44,784 nucleotides of DNA from Candidatus Avoscillospira avistercoris (GCA_018716875.1 DVJJ01000089.1:1-44784), one strand, 5' to 3'. Positions 23,092 to 31,545 are shown, counted from the first letter of the stretch. The notes: generated by a model not told the origin, from the sequence alone. Numbers and translations: made by a program.

Positions 23092-26000
23092 GAGAACAGA
23101 CATTCGCAAAGTCATGGTCATCGGCTCTGGCCCCATCGTCATCGGACAGGCCGCCGAGTTCGACTACGCCGGCACCCAGGCGTGCCTTGCCCTGAAAGAG
23201 GAGGGCTACGAGGTCCTGCTGGCCAATTCCAACCCTGCCACCATCATGACCGATACCTCCATTGCCGACAAGGTCTATATGGAGCCTTTGACGGCGGAGT
23301 ACGCCGCCCGCATCATCCGGGTGGAGCGGCCCGACGCTCTGATTCCCGGCATCGGCGGGCAGACCGGTTTGAATCTGGCCATGGAGCTGGAAAAGATGGG
23401 TGTGCTCAAGGAGTGCGGCGTGGAAATGCTGGGCACCTCCAGCGACTCCATCCGCCAGGCCGAGGACAGAGAGCTGTTCAAGGAGCTGTGCCAGCAGTTG
23501 GGTGAGCCGGTGCTGCCCTCTATCATCGCCAATTCCATGGACGAGGGCTTGAAAGCCGCTGAGGAAATCGGCTACCCTGTGGTGCTGCGTCCCGCCTTTA
23601 CCCTGGGCGGCACCGGCGGCGGCTTTGCCGACAACGAAGAGGAGTGCTGTGAAATCCTCAAAAATGCCCTGTCCCTGTCACCGGTCCATCAGGTGTTGGT
23701 GGAAAAGAGCATCAAGGGCTACAAGGAAATCGAATATGAGGTCATCCGTGACGCCAATGATACGGCCATCACTATTTGTAACATGGAGAACATCGATCCC
23801 GTGGGCATCCACACCGGCGACTCCATCGTGGTGGCTCCCAGCCAAACCCTGACCAATAAGGAATACCATCTGCTCCGCGACAGCGCTTTGAAGCTGATCC
23901 GCGCCCTGAAAATCGAGGGCGGCTGCAACGTCCAGTTTGCCCTGGACCCGGCTTCCTTCCGCTATTACCTCATCGAGGTCAACCCCCGTGTGTCCCGTTC
24001 CTCCGCCCTGGCCTCCAAGGCCAGCGGCTACCCCATTGCCCGGGTCTCCGCCAAAATCGCCGTGGGTATGCACCTGGATGAAATCCAACTGGCCAACACC
24101 CCCGCCAGCTTCGAGCCGTCCCTGGACTATGTGGTGACCAAAATGCCCCGGTTCCCCTTCGATAAGTTCGCGGACGCCTCCAATGCGCTGTCCACCCAGA
24201 TGAAGGCCACCGGCGAAGTCATGGCCGTGGGTCGTACCATCGAAGAATCCCTGCTCAAGGCTGTTCGGTCCCTGGAGACCGGTGTGTGCCATCTGCATAT
24301 GGCCAAATTCGACACCATGGGGCCCCAAGAGCTGCTGGAGTATATCCAAATCGGCACCGATGACCGGATTTTTGCCATTGCCGAACTGATTTACCATGGC
24401 ACCGACCTGGGCGTGATCTGCAACGCCACCAAGATCGACATGCTGTTCCTGGATAAAATCAAGAACATCATTGACTGTGAGCATGCTCTCAAGTCCAATG
24501 TGGGCGACCTGGATGTGCTTTGGAGCGCCAAGCGCATGGGCTTTTCTGACAAGTATATCGCCAAGCTGTGGGACACCACAGAGCTGGACGTCTGCGAAAA
24601 GCGCAAAGCCGCCGGTATTGTCCCTGTCTATAAGATGATTGACACCTGCGCCGCTGAGTTTGACAGCTATGTGCCCTACTTCTACTCCACCTATGAGCAG
24701 GAGAACGAGTCTATTGTCTCCGACCACAAGAAGATTGTGGTTCTTGGCTCCGGTCCCATCCGTATCGGCCAGGGCGTGGAATTCGACTATTCCACGGTCC
24801 ACGCCGTCCAGACCATCAAGGCCAGCGGCTACGAGGCCATCATCATTAACAACAACCCGGAGACCGTCTCCACCGATTACACCTGTTCCGACAAGCTGTA
24901 CTTTGAGCCCCTGACGGTGGAGGACGTGATGAACGTCATCGATTTGGAACAGCCCATCGGCGTGATCGCTTCCCTGGGCGGTCAGACGGCCATCAATCTG
25001 GCCGAACCCCTGATGAAGCGGGGCGTCAAGATCATCGGCACCGACTTTGCCGCCATCGAAAAGGCCGAGAACCGCGACGCCTTCGAGCGGGTCATGCAGG
25101 AATTGAAGATTCCCCAGCCCACCGGCGAGGCCGTCACCAATATCGAAGATGGCATCCGGGTGGCCAACCGCATTGGCTATCCGGTGCTGGTACGGCCCAG
25201 TTACGTTTTAGGCGGCCGGGCCATGCAGATTGTCTCCAAGGACCAGGATTTGAAGACGTACCTGCAAACTGCCGTTTCCATCAACGAGGAACAGCCGGTT
25301 CTGGTCGATAAGTATATTGTGGGTAAGGAGCTGGAGGTAGACGCCATCTGTGACGGTACCGATGTGTTCGTCCCCGGTATTATGGAGCTGGTGGAGCGGA
25401 CCGGCATCCACTCCGGCGACTCCATCAGCGTTTATCCCACCTTCTCCATCTCCCAGAAGGTCAAAGACACCATTCTGGACTATACCCGCAAGCTGGGCCT
25501 TGGCATCGGCATCGTGGGCCTGTATAACATCCAGTTCATTGTGGACAAGAACGAGAACGTCTACGTCATCGAGGTCAATCCCCGTTCCTCCCGGACCGTT
25601 CCCTTCCTGTCCAAGGCCACCGGCTATTCCCTGGCCGATATTGCCACCAAGGTTATTCTGGGCCACAGTCTCAAAGAGCAGGGCTTCCGGGAGCTGTACC
25701 CGAGAGAAAAGCAGCGCTATTATGTGAAGGTCCCGGCCTTCTCCTTCTCCAAGATCGCCGGTCTGGACGCCTATCTGTCCCCCGAAATGAAGTCCACCGG
25801 CGAGGCCATCGGCTACGATGTGAACTTGAACCGTGCCCTGTATAAGGCCCTCAAGGCCAGCGGCGTCAGCGTCAAGGACCACGGCACCGTTGTGGTCACC
25901 GTGGCCGACGAGGACAAGGACGAAGTGCTGCCCCTGGTCAAACGGTTCTACCGCCTGGGCTACAATATCGCCGCCACCTTTGGTACCGCAGAAAAGCTGA

Positions 26001-26266
26001 AAGCCCACGGCATCCGCGTCCGGGTTCTGGGCAAGCTCAGTGAGGGCAGCGATGAGATTTTGCAGACCATCCGCCGGGGTGAGGCCAGCTATATTCTCAA
26101 CACCCGTGCCATCAATTCTGGCATCCATTACAAGGACGGCTATGCCATCCGCCGCTGCGCCGTGGAAAACAACGTGACCATGTTCACGTCTCTCGATACA
26201 GTGCGGATGCTCCTGGGGACCCTGGAGGAGATTTCCTTCTCTGTGTCCACCATTGACGAACAATAA
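23084..26266 (+). CDS. carB: Carbamoyl-phosphate synthase, large subunit
   Basis: The 1060-residue ATP-dependent subunit makes carbamoyl phosphate from bicarbonate, ammonia and two ATP. Two homologous synthetase halves are evident: the first begins [21 protein letters not shown], the second [19 protein letters not shown] near residue 550. Each has an ATP-grasp domain with EVNPR motifs. The C-terminal 120 residues form the methylglyoxal-synthase-like allosteric domain, which binds UMP or ornithine in characterised enzymes. Length is typical. The start overlaps carA by 8 bp, and a perfect terminator follows. Confidence 0.98.
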   Translation: MPKRTDIRKVMVIGSGPIVIGQAAEFDYAGTQACLALKEEGYEVLLANSNPATIMTDTSIADKVYMEPLTAEYAARIIRVERPDALIPGIGGQTGLNLAMELEKMGVLKECGVEMLGTSSDSIRQAEDRELFKELCQQLGEPVLPSIIANSMDEGLKAAEEIGYPVVLRPAFTLGGTGGGFADNEEECCEILKNALSLSPVHQVLVEKSIKGYKEIEYEVIRDANDTAITICNMENIDPVGIHTGDSIVVAPSQTLTNKEYHLLRDSALKLIRALKIEGGCNVQFALDPASFRYYLIEVNPRVSRSSALASKASGYPIARVSAKIAVGMHLDEIQLANTPASFEPSLDYVVTKMPRFPFDKFADASNALSTQMKATGEVMAVGRTIEESLLKAVRSLETGVCHLHMAKFDTMGPQELLEYIQIGTDDRIFAIAELIYHGTDLGVICNATKIDMLFLDKIKNIIDCEHALKSNVGDLDVLWSAKRMGFSDKYIAKLWDTTELDVCEKRKAAGIVPVYKMIDTCAAEFDSYVPYFYSTYEQENESIVSDHKKIVVLGSGPIRIGQGVEFDYSTVHAVQTIKASGYEAIIINNNPETVSTDYTCSDKLYFEPLTVEDVMNVIDLEQPIGVIASLGGQTAINLAEPLMKRGVKIIGTDFAAIEKAENRDAFERVMQELKIPQPTGEAVTNIEDGIRVANRIGYPVLVRPSYVLGGRAMQIVSKDQDLKTYLQTAVSINEEQPVLVDKYIVGKELEVDAICDGTDVFVPGIMELVERTGIHSGDSISVYPTFSISQKVKDTILDYTRKLGLGIGIVGLYNIQFIVDKNENVYVIEVNPRSSRTVPFLSKATGYSLADIATKVILGHSLKEQGFRELYPREKQRYYVKVPAFSFSKIAGLDAYLSPEMKSTGEAIGYDVNLNRALYKALKASGVSVKDHGTVVVTVADEDKDEVLPLVKRFYRLGYNIAATFGTAEKLKAHGIRVRVLGKLSEGSDEILQTIRRGEASYILNTRAINSGIHYKDGYAIRRCAVENNVTMFTSLDTVRMLLGTLEEISFSVSTIDEQ

Positions 26267-26273
26267 ACAGTAT

Positions 26274-26306
26274 GGGCGCGCTGCCGCGGCAGCGCGCCCG
26301 ATTTTT
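26274..26306. terminator. Terminator between carB and the convergent membrane-protein gene
   Basis: A perfect inverted repeat with 12-bp arms, GGGCGCGCTGCC and GGCAGCGCGCCC (26274-26299), followed by ATTTTT. It begins 8 bases after carB and ends one base before the convergent stop codon at 26308, so it can serve both strands. Confidence 0.9.
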
Positions 26307-26307
26307 G

Positions 26308-27072
26308 CTATTTCCGTAATTTCTGACAATATTGGGTACAGAGTTTGTCGGTGCAGTTGGAACACTTCAATGCTTCATTGGACTGCTCCCAAAATCGTTC
26401 CGGGTGCAACAGGACGCTCAGTTCCCACATGCAGAAGACCACCACCGACAGAAAACACAAACTCCAGGAATAAAAACTGGGGACGAAAAACAGGGGCGTA
26501 AACATCATCAGATGGTCCCAGTTGAAAATGCGGCAGGTGGTGCAGCAGCAGTTTTTCATCATCAGCCGGAACGGGCACCAGATGAGAACACAGATCAGGT
26601 CGCAGACGTAAAACGCCGCCGACAGCAAAAACATCATACTGCGGTTGAGAATCCCTAGGTGGTACAGCAACCCCTGGACCGCGCCAAAGGCTACCCACAA
26701 CACCATCACCTTGTAGGCGGATTTGGTGGTGGAAACGATATAGTCCCGCAACGCCTGATGGTTGATTTTTTCCCGAATGGGCTGGAATCGCTGCTGGAAC
26801 AGCTTTTGGGACCCCAGGGCAATTTGCCGCTTGGCGGGAATCAGCTGGCACAGCATATCGAGGACCCACACCAGCCACAGCAGATGCAGCACGGAAAAAT
26901 GGGAGAAGAAGCGCATACCGTACAGAATATCAAAGGACGACGGGTGGCGCAGCCACAACAGGACGCAAAACAGAAAGATGATGCAGCGGATCACCAGATC
27001 AATCCAATACCGTTTTCGGATGGGGGACATGGGGGCGCGTCCCTGGGGCACAGTGGAAGTGGAATGCTCCAT
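26308..27072 (-). CDS. Conserved membrane protein with C-terminal cysteine clusters, function unknown
   Basis: The 254-residue protein has about six membrane helices. The notable part is the second half: LMMKNCCCTTCRIFNWDHLMMF, with four cysteines in five or six positions at a membrane interface, followed by a C-terminal tail with CSNCTDKLCTQYC. I recall uncharacterised Clostridia proteins with the same CCCTTCRIFNWDH segment, so it is likely a conserved family. The paired cysteines suggest metal or Fe-S binding or a redox role, but that is inference. The ATG at 27072 follows AAGGAGG. A textbook promoter lies about 70 bases upstream. It is monocistronic and convergent with carB. Confidence 0.7.
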   Translation of the reverse strand: MEHSTSTVPQGRAPMSPIRKRYWIDLVIRCIIFLFCVLLWLRHPSSFDILYGMRFFSHFSVLHLLWLVWVLDMLCQLIPAKRQIALGSQKLFQQRFQPIREKINHQALRDYIVSTTKSAYKVMVLWVAFGAVQGLLYHLGILNRSMMFLLSAAFYVCDLICVLIWCPFRLMMKNCCCTTCRIFNWDHLMMFTPLFFVPSFYSWSLCFLSVVVFCMWELSVLLHPERFWEQSNEALKCSNCTDKLCTQYCQKLRK

Positions 27073-27140
27073 GGAACCTCCTTGGTGCAGCGGTCCCGTG
27101 GGCGCGGACCCCGACAGGACCGAGTATTCTTATAAAGATT

Positions 27141-27169
27141 ATTGTAAGAGGTAGTCGAAAAGGTGTCAA
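27141..27169 (-). promoter_or_regulatory. Promoter of the Cys-rich membrane-protein gene
   Basis: On the minus strand a perfect TTGACA (27164-27169), a 17-base spacer and TACAAT (27141-27146). Confidence 0.85.
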
Positions 27170-27186
27170 GACCGGACGGAGAATGG

Positions 27187-27247
27187 AAAAAGGGCGGCCG
27201 TTCGGAGAGGGCACCAATGGTGCACAACATTCCAGAACGCCGCCCCT
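27187..27247 (-). terminator. Minus-strand terminator with no assigned gene upstream
   Basis: On the minus strand GGGCGGCGTTC (27235-27245) pairs with GAACGGCCGCCC (27192-27203), with one bulged base and an inner GCACC/GGTGC hairpin, followed by TTTTT (27187-27191). It sits just upstream of the membrane-protein promoter, so it would stop transcripts arriving from the right. No coding sequence on that strand lies between here and 27646. The minus-strand promoter at 27466-27495 is a possible source. Confidence 0.6.
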
Positions 27248-27326
27248 TATGCGCACAATGCCGCAAACCTTACGCGTACCGTATCTTTGGCAAGTTCGAG
27301 GATAGAGGATAAAATTTGAAAACCAC

Positions 27327-27355
27327 TTGCACAGCCAGAGAAAATTGATTATAAT
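27327..27355 (+). promoter_or_regulatory. Promoter of the leader/ncRNA upstream of the SLH gene
   Basis: TTGCAC (27327-27332), a 17-base spacer and a perfect TATAAT (27350-27355). Confidence 0.75.
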
Positions 27356-27361
27356 CAGTCT

Positions 27362-27570
27362 TGAGGAAAACGGAATAAGTGCGGCAGGCCATAGGTGCGG
27401 CAACACCTATGGCCCTGCGCGGGTGCTAGCACCACCCACACAACGGATATCCGTACCACAGTATTATTATACCCTTGCTGACCACAACTTTGCAAGTGGT
27501 ATCCTGCTATTGTGCCGTATGATTCGTGCTGTGTGGAGGTATTTTTACCCGCACAGCACGATTTTGTTTT
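27362..27570 (+). ncRNA. Candidate structured RNA: stand-alone ncRNA or regulated leader of the SLH gene
   Basis: A predicted transcript of about 209 nt runs from the promoter above to an intrinsic terminator: CGTGCTGTG (27525-27533) pairs with CACAGCACG (27552-27560), followed by ATTTTGTTTT. Within it are a long hairpin (arms within 27382-27397 and 27404-27418, core GGCCATAGGTG/CACCTATGGCC), the palindromes GGTGCTAGCACC and ACGGATATCCGT, and ACCAC/GTGGT. Bases 27371-27377 (CGGAAT region) and CGGCA can also pair with TGCCG and ATTCG at 27513-27526, giving a closing stem that overlaps the terminator arm. I do not recognise it as a known class. If it is a leader, the terminator lies 77 nt before the SLH start codon. 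Confidence 0.5.
27466..27495 (-). promoter_or_regulatory. Minus-strand promoter opposing the candidate ncRNA
   Basis: On the minus strand TTGCAA (27490-27495), an 18-base spacer and TATAAT (27466-27471). The transcript would be antisense to the 5' part of the candidate RNA and could end at the orphan terminator at 27187-27247, giving about 270 nt. Confidence 0.5.
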
Positions 27571-27571
27571 C

Positions 27572-27620
27572 CTCACGGACAGGCGCAGGGGGGCGCAAGC
27601 CCCCTTGCCCTTCCCGTGAG
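27572..27620 (+). other. Hairpin just upstream of the SLH gene ribosome binding site
   Basis: An outer stem CTCACGG (27572-27578) and CCGTGAG (27614-27620) encloses a perfect GGGGGC/GCCCCC stem closed by a GCAA tetraloop (27589-27604). No T run follows, so it is unlikely to be a terminator. It may protect the mRNA 5' end or bind a protein. Confidence 0.5.
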
Positions 27621-27646
27621 AAAACAACATACGGAGGAAAAAAGAC

Positions 27647-28681
27647 ATGAAACACTCACACAAGGCGATCTCACTCTCCCTGGCGCTGGCGCTGGCGCTG
27701 GCCGTCGGATTTTCTGTACCGGCCCTGGCGGCAGAAACTCTTGCGATTCAAATTGAGGGGCCGGGCATCTATACAATAGAATTGTCAGGTGTTGTTAAAC
27801 AGGAACAGCGTACTCTTTTAGTTGCATCCGGTGCTGATGTTTATGAAAAAGATGAGACGGTCTACACTGTAGATCCGGAGCTGTTTTCCTATTCTATTTC
27901 ATGGGATTACCCCGATATGCCAAATATGGAGTATTCTGACAAAAAAACAGCGATGATTAGCTGCTATATAGAACAAAATGGTGTGTATGATACGTGGGAC
28001 TTTCTTGATGGATCTGCCGAAGTGATTTTAAGACCGGAATATGCAGAAAAATATGATATGTTTTATTTGCAAAATGATTTCGCAGGCATTTATATTGAAT
28101 TAGACGGAAAAAATGATTCTGGACAACCGGGGCAGCCGGCCGAACCCACCGGGGTGTTTACAGATCTGCCTCTGGGTGCCTATTATTCCGAACCGGTCAA
28201 ATGGGCCGTGAGAGAGGGCATTGCTGGTGGCACCAGCGCCACCACGTTCAGCCCCGACGCCACCTGTACCACCGCGCAGATCCTGACGTTCCTGTGGCGT
28301 GCCAACGGTTCCCCCGAACCGGCTGCGGCATCTACCTTTACGGACGTACCTGCCGACGCTTACTATGCCAAGGCTGTTGCATGGGCTACGGAAAAGGGAC
28401 TGGTTTCCGGCGCGACCCTTAACGGCGACGCACCCTGCACCCGGCTGACCACGGTGACATACCTGTGGAAGCTGGCCGGAAAGCCCTCTGACGCAGGGTC
28501 CAGTGAGATGTTTACGGACCTGTCTGCGGAGGGCGACGCTGCCAAAGCTGTTTCCTGGGCTGTGGAGCGGGGAATCACCGGAGGCACCAGCGCAACGACG
28601 TTCTCGCCCAACAGCACCTGCACCCGCGGCCAGATCGTCACGTTCCTGTATCGCGACATAGCGATGGATGGTGGTAAATGA
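27647..28681 (+). CDS. Exported protein with three SLH repeats and an unrecognised AT-rich N-terminal domain
   Basis: The 344-residue protein has a signal peptide (hydrophobic core LALALALAV, cleavage near ALAA, residue 29). An unrecognised, mostly beta and acidic region covers about residues 30-160. Three SLH repeats cover about 168-340 (YYSEPVKWAVREGIAGGTSATTFSPDATCTTAQ, then two more ending FSPNSTCTRGQIVTFLYR). The SLH domain predicts attachment to the cell wall. Codons for residues 30-160 are clearly more AT-rich than the signal peptide and the SLH part, so the gene looks assembled from two sources. The ATG at 27647 follows CGGAGGAAAAAAGAC. Upstream lies a long structured leader. Confidence 0.8.
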   Translation: MKHSHKAISLSLALALALAVGFSVPALAAETLAIQIEGPGIYTIELSGVVKQEQRTLLVASGADVYEKDETVYTVDPELFSYSISWDYPDMPNMEYSDKKTAMISCYIEQNGVYDTWDFLDGSAEVILRPEYAEKYDMFYLQNDFAGIYIELDGKNDSGQPGQPAEPTGVFTDLPLGAYYSEPVKWAVREGIAGGTSATTFSPDATCTTAQILTFLWRANGSPEPAAASTFTDVPADAYYAKAVAWATEKGLVSGATLNGDAPCTRLTTVTYLWKLAGKPSDAGSSEMFTDLSAEGDAAKAVSWAVERGITGGTSATTFSPNSTCTRGQIVTFLYRDIAMDGGK

Positions 28682-28698
28682 AGAATATGAAAAGTTTG

Positions 28699-28724
28699 GC
28701 CTGGAATCCTGTGGGATTCCAGGC
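28699..28724 (+). terminator. Hairpin after the SLH gene
   Basis: GCCTGGAATCC (28699-28709) and GGATTCCAGGC (28714-28724) form a perfect 11-bp stem with a 4-base loop. Only TGTGTT follows, so termination may be partial; the -35 of the next promoter starts five bases later. Confidence 0.6.
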
Positions 28725-28728
28725 TGTG

Positions 28729-28757
28729 TTGCATTCCGCCGGCAACAGGGGTATACT
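28729..28757 (+). promoter_or_regulatory. Promoter of the Ntn amidase gene
   Basis: TTGCAT (28729-28734), a 17-base spacer and TATACT (28752-28757), 31 bases before the ATG. Confidence 0.75.
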
Positions 28758-28788
28758 ACGGATAAAATCAATCAAGGAGGTACCGACC

Positions 28789-29847
28789 ATGGATCAGAGA
28801 CTGGAGATGCTGTGGGGCGGATGCAGCGCCGTGGGATGGCAGACCGAGGACGGCAAAGCGTTGTGGGCCCGCAATATGGATTTTAACCGCATGGCGGCGG
28901 GCAGCGCGCCGACGTATCTGCCCAAAGGCACCGTGATGACGGCAGCAGAGGGGGTGACGGCCCCGGCCAAATACGCCGCCGTGGGCATGGGACTGCTGGC
29001 CGTGCCCGGCCTGCCCCTGCTCTATGACGGCGTCAACGAGGCGGGACTGATGGGCGGCCAACTCTACTTCCGGGGGCTGGCCCGATATGCCGACGGCCCC
29101 GAACCGGGCAAACAGTCCATGCAGCCGCCCCTGCTGGTGGGGTGGATGCTGAGCCAATGCGCCACCCTGGACCAGGTGGCCCAGGCATTGGAACAGGCGT
29201 TCACCCTGGTCAATACGCCCCTGTTGGGGGCAGTCTCTCCGCTGCACTGGTCTTTTTCCGACTGCACCGGCGAAGTCATGGTGGTGGAGTCCGACGCCAA
29301 CGGCCTGCATATCTACCGCAATACCGTGGGTGTCATGACCAACAGCCCGTCCTATGACTGGCACCGGACCAACCTGCTCAACTACGCCGCCATCCGGGAC
29401 CTGGACTACGACACGGTGGAGATGGGCGGCGAACGGTTGGAACAGTGCTTCTCCGGTAGCGGTGCCCAGGGTTTGCCCGGCGATTGGAGCGCCCCATCCC
29501 GCTTTGTCCGTTTGGCTTATTTGCGAAAGTTTGCCGTCCGGGGCAAGGACGAAAAGCAGGGCATTGCACGGCTCCTTCGGATCATGGGCAGCGCAGCCTT
29601 TCCCCTGGGGATGGTACGGGTCAGCCAGCCCGGCGAAGCCACGGAATTGGACCGGAATATTCAGCCCTGGGACTACACCATTTACACCGTGGCAGCCTGT
29701 GCCCAGACGGGCCGTTTCTGCTGGACCACCTATGACAATCCCGCCATTCGTTCCGTCACTCTGTCGGAATTGGAAGCCTTTGATCAGCCTATGCAGCTGC
29801 CGATTTGGGAGGAAACGGAATTTCTACCAGCTCTTGCACAGCAATAG
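28789..29847 (+). CDS. Linear amide C-N hydrolase of the choloylglycine hydrolase/penicillin V acylase family
   Basis: The 352-residue Ntn-fold enzyme hydrolyses non-peptide amide bonds such as conjugated bile salts, penicillin V or acyl-homoserine lactones. The N-terminal part reads GGCSAVGWQTEDGKALWARNMDF, where bile-salt hydrolases have Cys then GRNxD; here C12 would be the nucleophile. Most cytoplasmic members start Met-Cys, but here 11 residues precede the cysteine, so self-cleavage or a protease must expose it. No signal peptide is visible. The conserved mid-region (MTNSPSYDWHRTNLLNY) and the C-terminal RFCWTTYDNP support the family. The ATG at 28789 follows AAGGAGG; a frame reaching back to 28678 has no ribosome binding site and crosses the promoter. 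Bile-salt activity is not assured. Confidence 0.85.
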   Translation: MDQRLEMLWGGCSAVGWQTEDGKALWARNMDFNRMAAGSAPTYLPKGTVMTAAEGVTAPAKYAAVGMGLLAVPGLPLLYDGVNEAGLMGGQLYFRGLARYADGPEPGKQSMQPPLLVGWMLSQCATLDQVAQALEQAFTLVNTPLLGAVSPLHWSFSDCTGEVMVVESDANGLHIYRNTVGVMTNSPSYDWHRTNLLNYAAIRDLDYDTVEMGGERLEQCFSGSGAQGLPGDWSAPSRFVRLAYLRKFAVRGKDEKQGIARLLRIMGSAAFPLGMVRVSQPGEATELDRNIQPWDYTIYTVAACAQTGRFCWTTYDNPAIRSVTLSELEAFDQPMQLPIWEETEFLPALAQQ

Positions 29848-29861
29848 TACAAAAGACGCCG

Positions 29862-29894
29862 AAAAAGCCCGCCCCGAATGCGTTCGGGGCGGGC
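29862..29894 (-). terminator. Terminator of the corrinoid methyltransferase operon
   Basis: GCCCGCCCCGAA (29867-29878) and TTCGGGGCGGGC (29883-29894) form a perfect 12-bp stem with a 4-base loop. On the minus strand it is followed by TTTTT. It can also stop the convergent amidase transcript. Confidence 0.88.
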
Positions 29895-29929
29895 GATTTG
29901 GTTATGTAGGAAGTATCCTGCCGGGGCGA

Positions 29930-30571
29930 TTACACGCCGGCCAGCTCCTTGGCCTTCTGAGCGGCGGAAGCGGCATCCTCGGTGTAAGCGTCGGCGCCGA
30001 TCTCGTCAGCAAAAGCCTGGGTGATGGGGGCGCCGCCAACCATGACCTTGATGTTGCTGCGGAAGGGAGCAGCGTTCAGGGCAGCCACGGTCTCCTTCAG
30101 GGAAGGCATGGTGGTGGTCAGCAGAGCGGAGCAAGCCACGATCTTGGTGTCGGGGTTGGCCTCGACCATCTCCACGAACTTCTCCTTGGGAACGTCGACG
30201 CCCAGATCGATGATCTCGAAGCCGGCGGACTCCATCATCATGGCAACCAGGTTCTTGCCGATGTCGTGCAGGTCACCGGCGACGGTGCCGATGATGATCT
30301 TGCCGGCGGCGTTGGTCTCGCCGGAAGCCAGGTGGGGCTTCAGAACGTCCACGCCCTTCTTCATGGCGCGGGCGGCAACCAGCATCTCAGGAACGAAGAT
30401 CTCGCCGGCCTTGAACTTGGCGCCGACGGAATCCATGGCAGCGATCATGCCCTCGTTCAGGATGGCGGTGGGATCGCAGCCGGCGTCGAGAGCCTCCTGC
30501 ACAGCGGTGGGAACCTTCTTGGCCTTACCGGCCTCAACAGCGGCAAATACTTCCTGAATCTTCTCGTTCAT
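29930..30571 (-). CDS. Corrinoid (B12-binding) methyl-carrier protein
   Basis: The 213-residue cytoplasmic protein carries a methyl group on cobalt between two methyltransferases. The N-terminal four-helix cap covers about residues 1-85. The Rossmann-like B12 domain has the signature D100-L-H102-D-I-G105, whose histidine ligates cobalt from below, then ACSALLTTTM and the VMVGGAPI segment. It belongs with MtaC/MtbC/MttC/MtgC-type proteins. The ATG at 30571 follows TAGGAGG. It lies 56 bp downstream of the pterin-type methyltransferase on the same strand and shares its transcript. The donor (methylamine, betaine, methoxy-aromatic and so on) is set by a first methyltransferase that is not here. 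Confidence 0.94.
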   Translation of the reverse strand: MNEKIQEVFAAVEAGKAKKVPTAVQEALDAGCDPTAILNEGMIAAMDSVGAKFKAGEIFVPEMLVAARAMKKGVDVLKPHLASGETNAAGKIIIGTVAGDLHDIGKNLVAMMMESAGFEIIDLGVDVPKEKFVEMVEANPDTKIVACSALLTTTMPSLKETVAALNAAPFRSNIKVMVGGAPITQAFADEIGADAYTEDAASAAQKAKELAGV

Positions 30572-30627
30572 GGGAAAAACCTCCTAAAAAATAAATTCAA
30601 AATGGTTTGATTTTTACAGGTAATGGA

Positions 30628-31479
30628 TTACAGCAAGCCCTGTCTGTGGGCGGCAATGTAATTCATGCAGTCCTCATCCTGCTCGGTCAGCAGCTCGGTG
30701 GCGTACATGAGGCCCACCATATCCTTGTTGGTGGGGTCCACGATGGCGCTGTCCATACCGGCCTGCATGGCCAGAGCCATAAAGGCCATATTCAGCGGCT
30801 TGCGAAAGCCGGGGAAACCAAAGGAGATGTTGCTCAGACCACTGGTGATGTGGATATCAGGGTACTGGGCCTTGATGCGGCGGCAGCACTCGGAGAACAG
30901 GGTAAAGGCGGCCTGATTGGTGGCGGCAGCCTCGACCAGGGGATCGATGTACAGACGGTTGGGAGCGATGCCGTATTCCTTGGCCTTGGCCATGATCTTC
31001 TCAAACACGGCCATACGGTCCTCCACGCTCTGCGGAATGCCGCTCTCGCACAGCAGGGCGATGCAGCCCCAATCGGTGTCGGCAATGGCGGGGAAGACAA
31101 TGTCGGTCTTCACGCGGCCCTGCTCATCCTTCTCCATGGAGACGGAGTTGACGATACCGGTGCGCTTGCAGAACTTGAAGGCTTCGGCACAGACGGCAGC
31201 GCTGGGGCTGTCGACGGCGATGGCCACATTCTCCAGCTCGTCGGGAATGACGGACTCCACTTCCTCGATCATCCACTTCAGGGTTTCCACCTCAACAGCG
31301 GGATCGGTGGAGGCGCACACGTCGATGTACAGGGGCACGGGCTCCTCAAAATAATCCTCATCCTGGGCGGCGGCAATCTGTGCCTTGGCGCGCTCACGAA
31401 TGAATTCGGCATCGCGCTCGGCGATGGCTTTGGCCACTACAGGAATGGCACCGTTGATCTTCTCACCAATGATAATCAA
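30628..31479 (-). CDS. Methyltetrahydrofolate:corrinoid methyltransferase (pterin-binding, MT2 type)
   Basis: The 283-residue TIM-barrel protein of the DHPS-like pterin-binding family transfers a methyl group between a corrinoid protein and tetrahydrofolate. Motifs: MIIIGEKINGAIP at the N-terminus, YIDVCASTDP, AVDSPSAAVCAEAF, YIDPLVEAAATNQ and the SGLSNISFGFPGFRKPLN segment that contacts the pterin. It resembles AcsE of the acetyl-CoA pathway and MT2 enzymes of O- and N-demethylase systems (MtgA, MtvA). The start appears to be TTG at 31479, ten bases after GAGGAGG; no in-frame ATG is close. It is the first gene of the operon with the corrinoid protein and is divergent from a PucR-type regulator. 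Confidence 0.9.
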   Translation of the reverse strand: MIIIGEKINGAIPVVAKAIAERDAEFIRERAKAQIAAAQDEDYFEEPVPLYIDVCASTDPAVEVETLKWMIEEVESVIPDELENVAIAVDSPSAAVCAEAFKFCKRTGIVNSVSMEKDEQGRVKTDIVFPAIADTDWGCIALLCESGIPQSVEDRMAVFEKIMAKAKEYGIAPNRLYIDPLVEAAATNQAAFTLFSECCRRIKAQYPDIHITSGLSNISFGFPGFRKPLNMAFMALAMQAGMDSAIVDPTNKDMVGLMYATELLTEQDEDCMNYIAAHRQGLL

Positions 31480-31545
31480 TGAAAAGCGACCTCCTCATTT
31501 TGTGCATATTGCTGAAAAACGTAATGTTTTTTCTACGATATTGGT

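Larger units (their letters stand above)
27322..27500. repeat. 10-bp inverted repeat bracketing a 159-bp segment with two inward promoters
   Basis: ACCACTTGCA (27322-27331) and its exact reverse complement TGCAAGTGGT (27491-27500) bracket the segment. Each copy supplies most of the -35 box of a promoter pointing inward. Between them are GGTGCTAGCACC and ACGGATATCCGT, both perfect 12-bp palindromes. Confidence 0.5.

Noticed and set aside
27322-27500. An invertible promoter switch (inverton) bounded by the 10-bp inverted repeat
   Set aside because: Both ends carry inward promoters, so inversion would leave the same arrangement; no recombinase gene is in the window and the repeat is short.
27355-27663. 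A 102-codon minus-strand frame in the long intergenic region
   Set aside because: It runs through several hairpins, lacks a ribosome binding site and resembles no protein; the region reads better as structured RNA.
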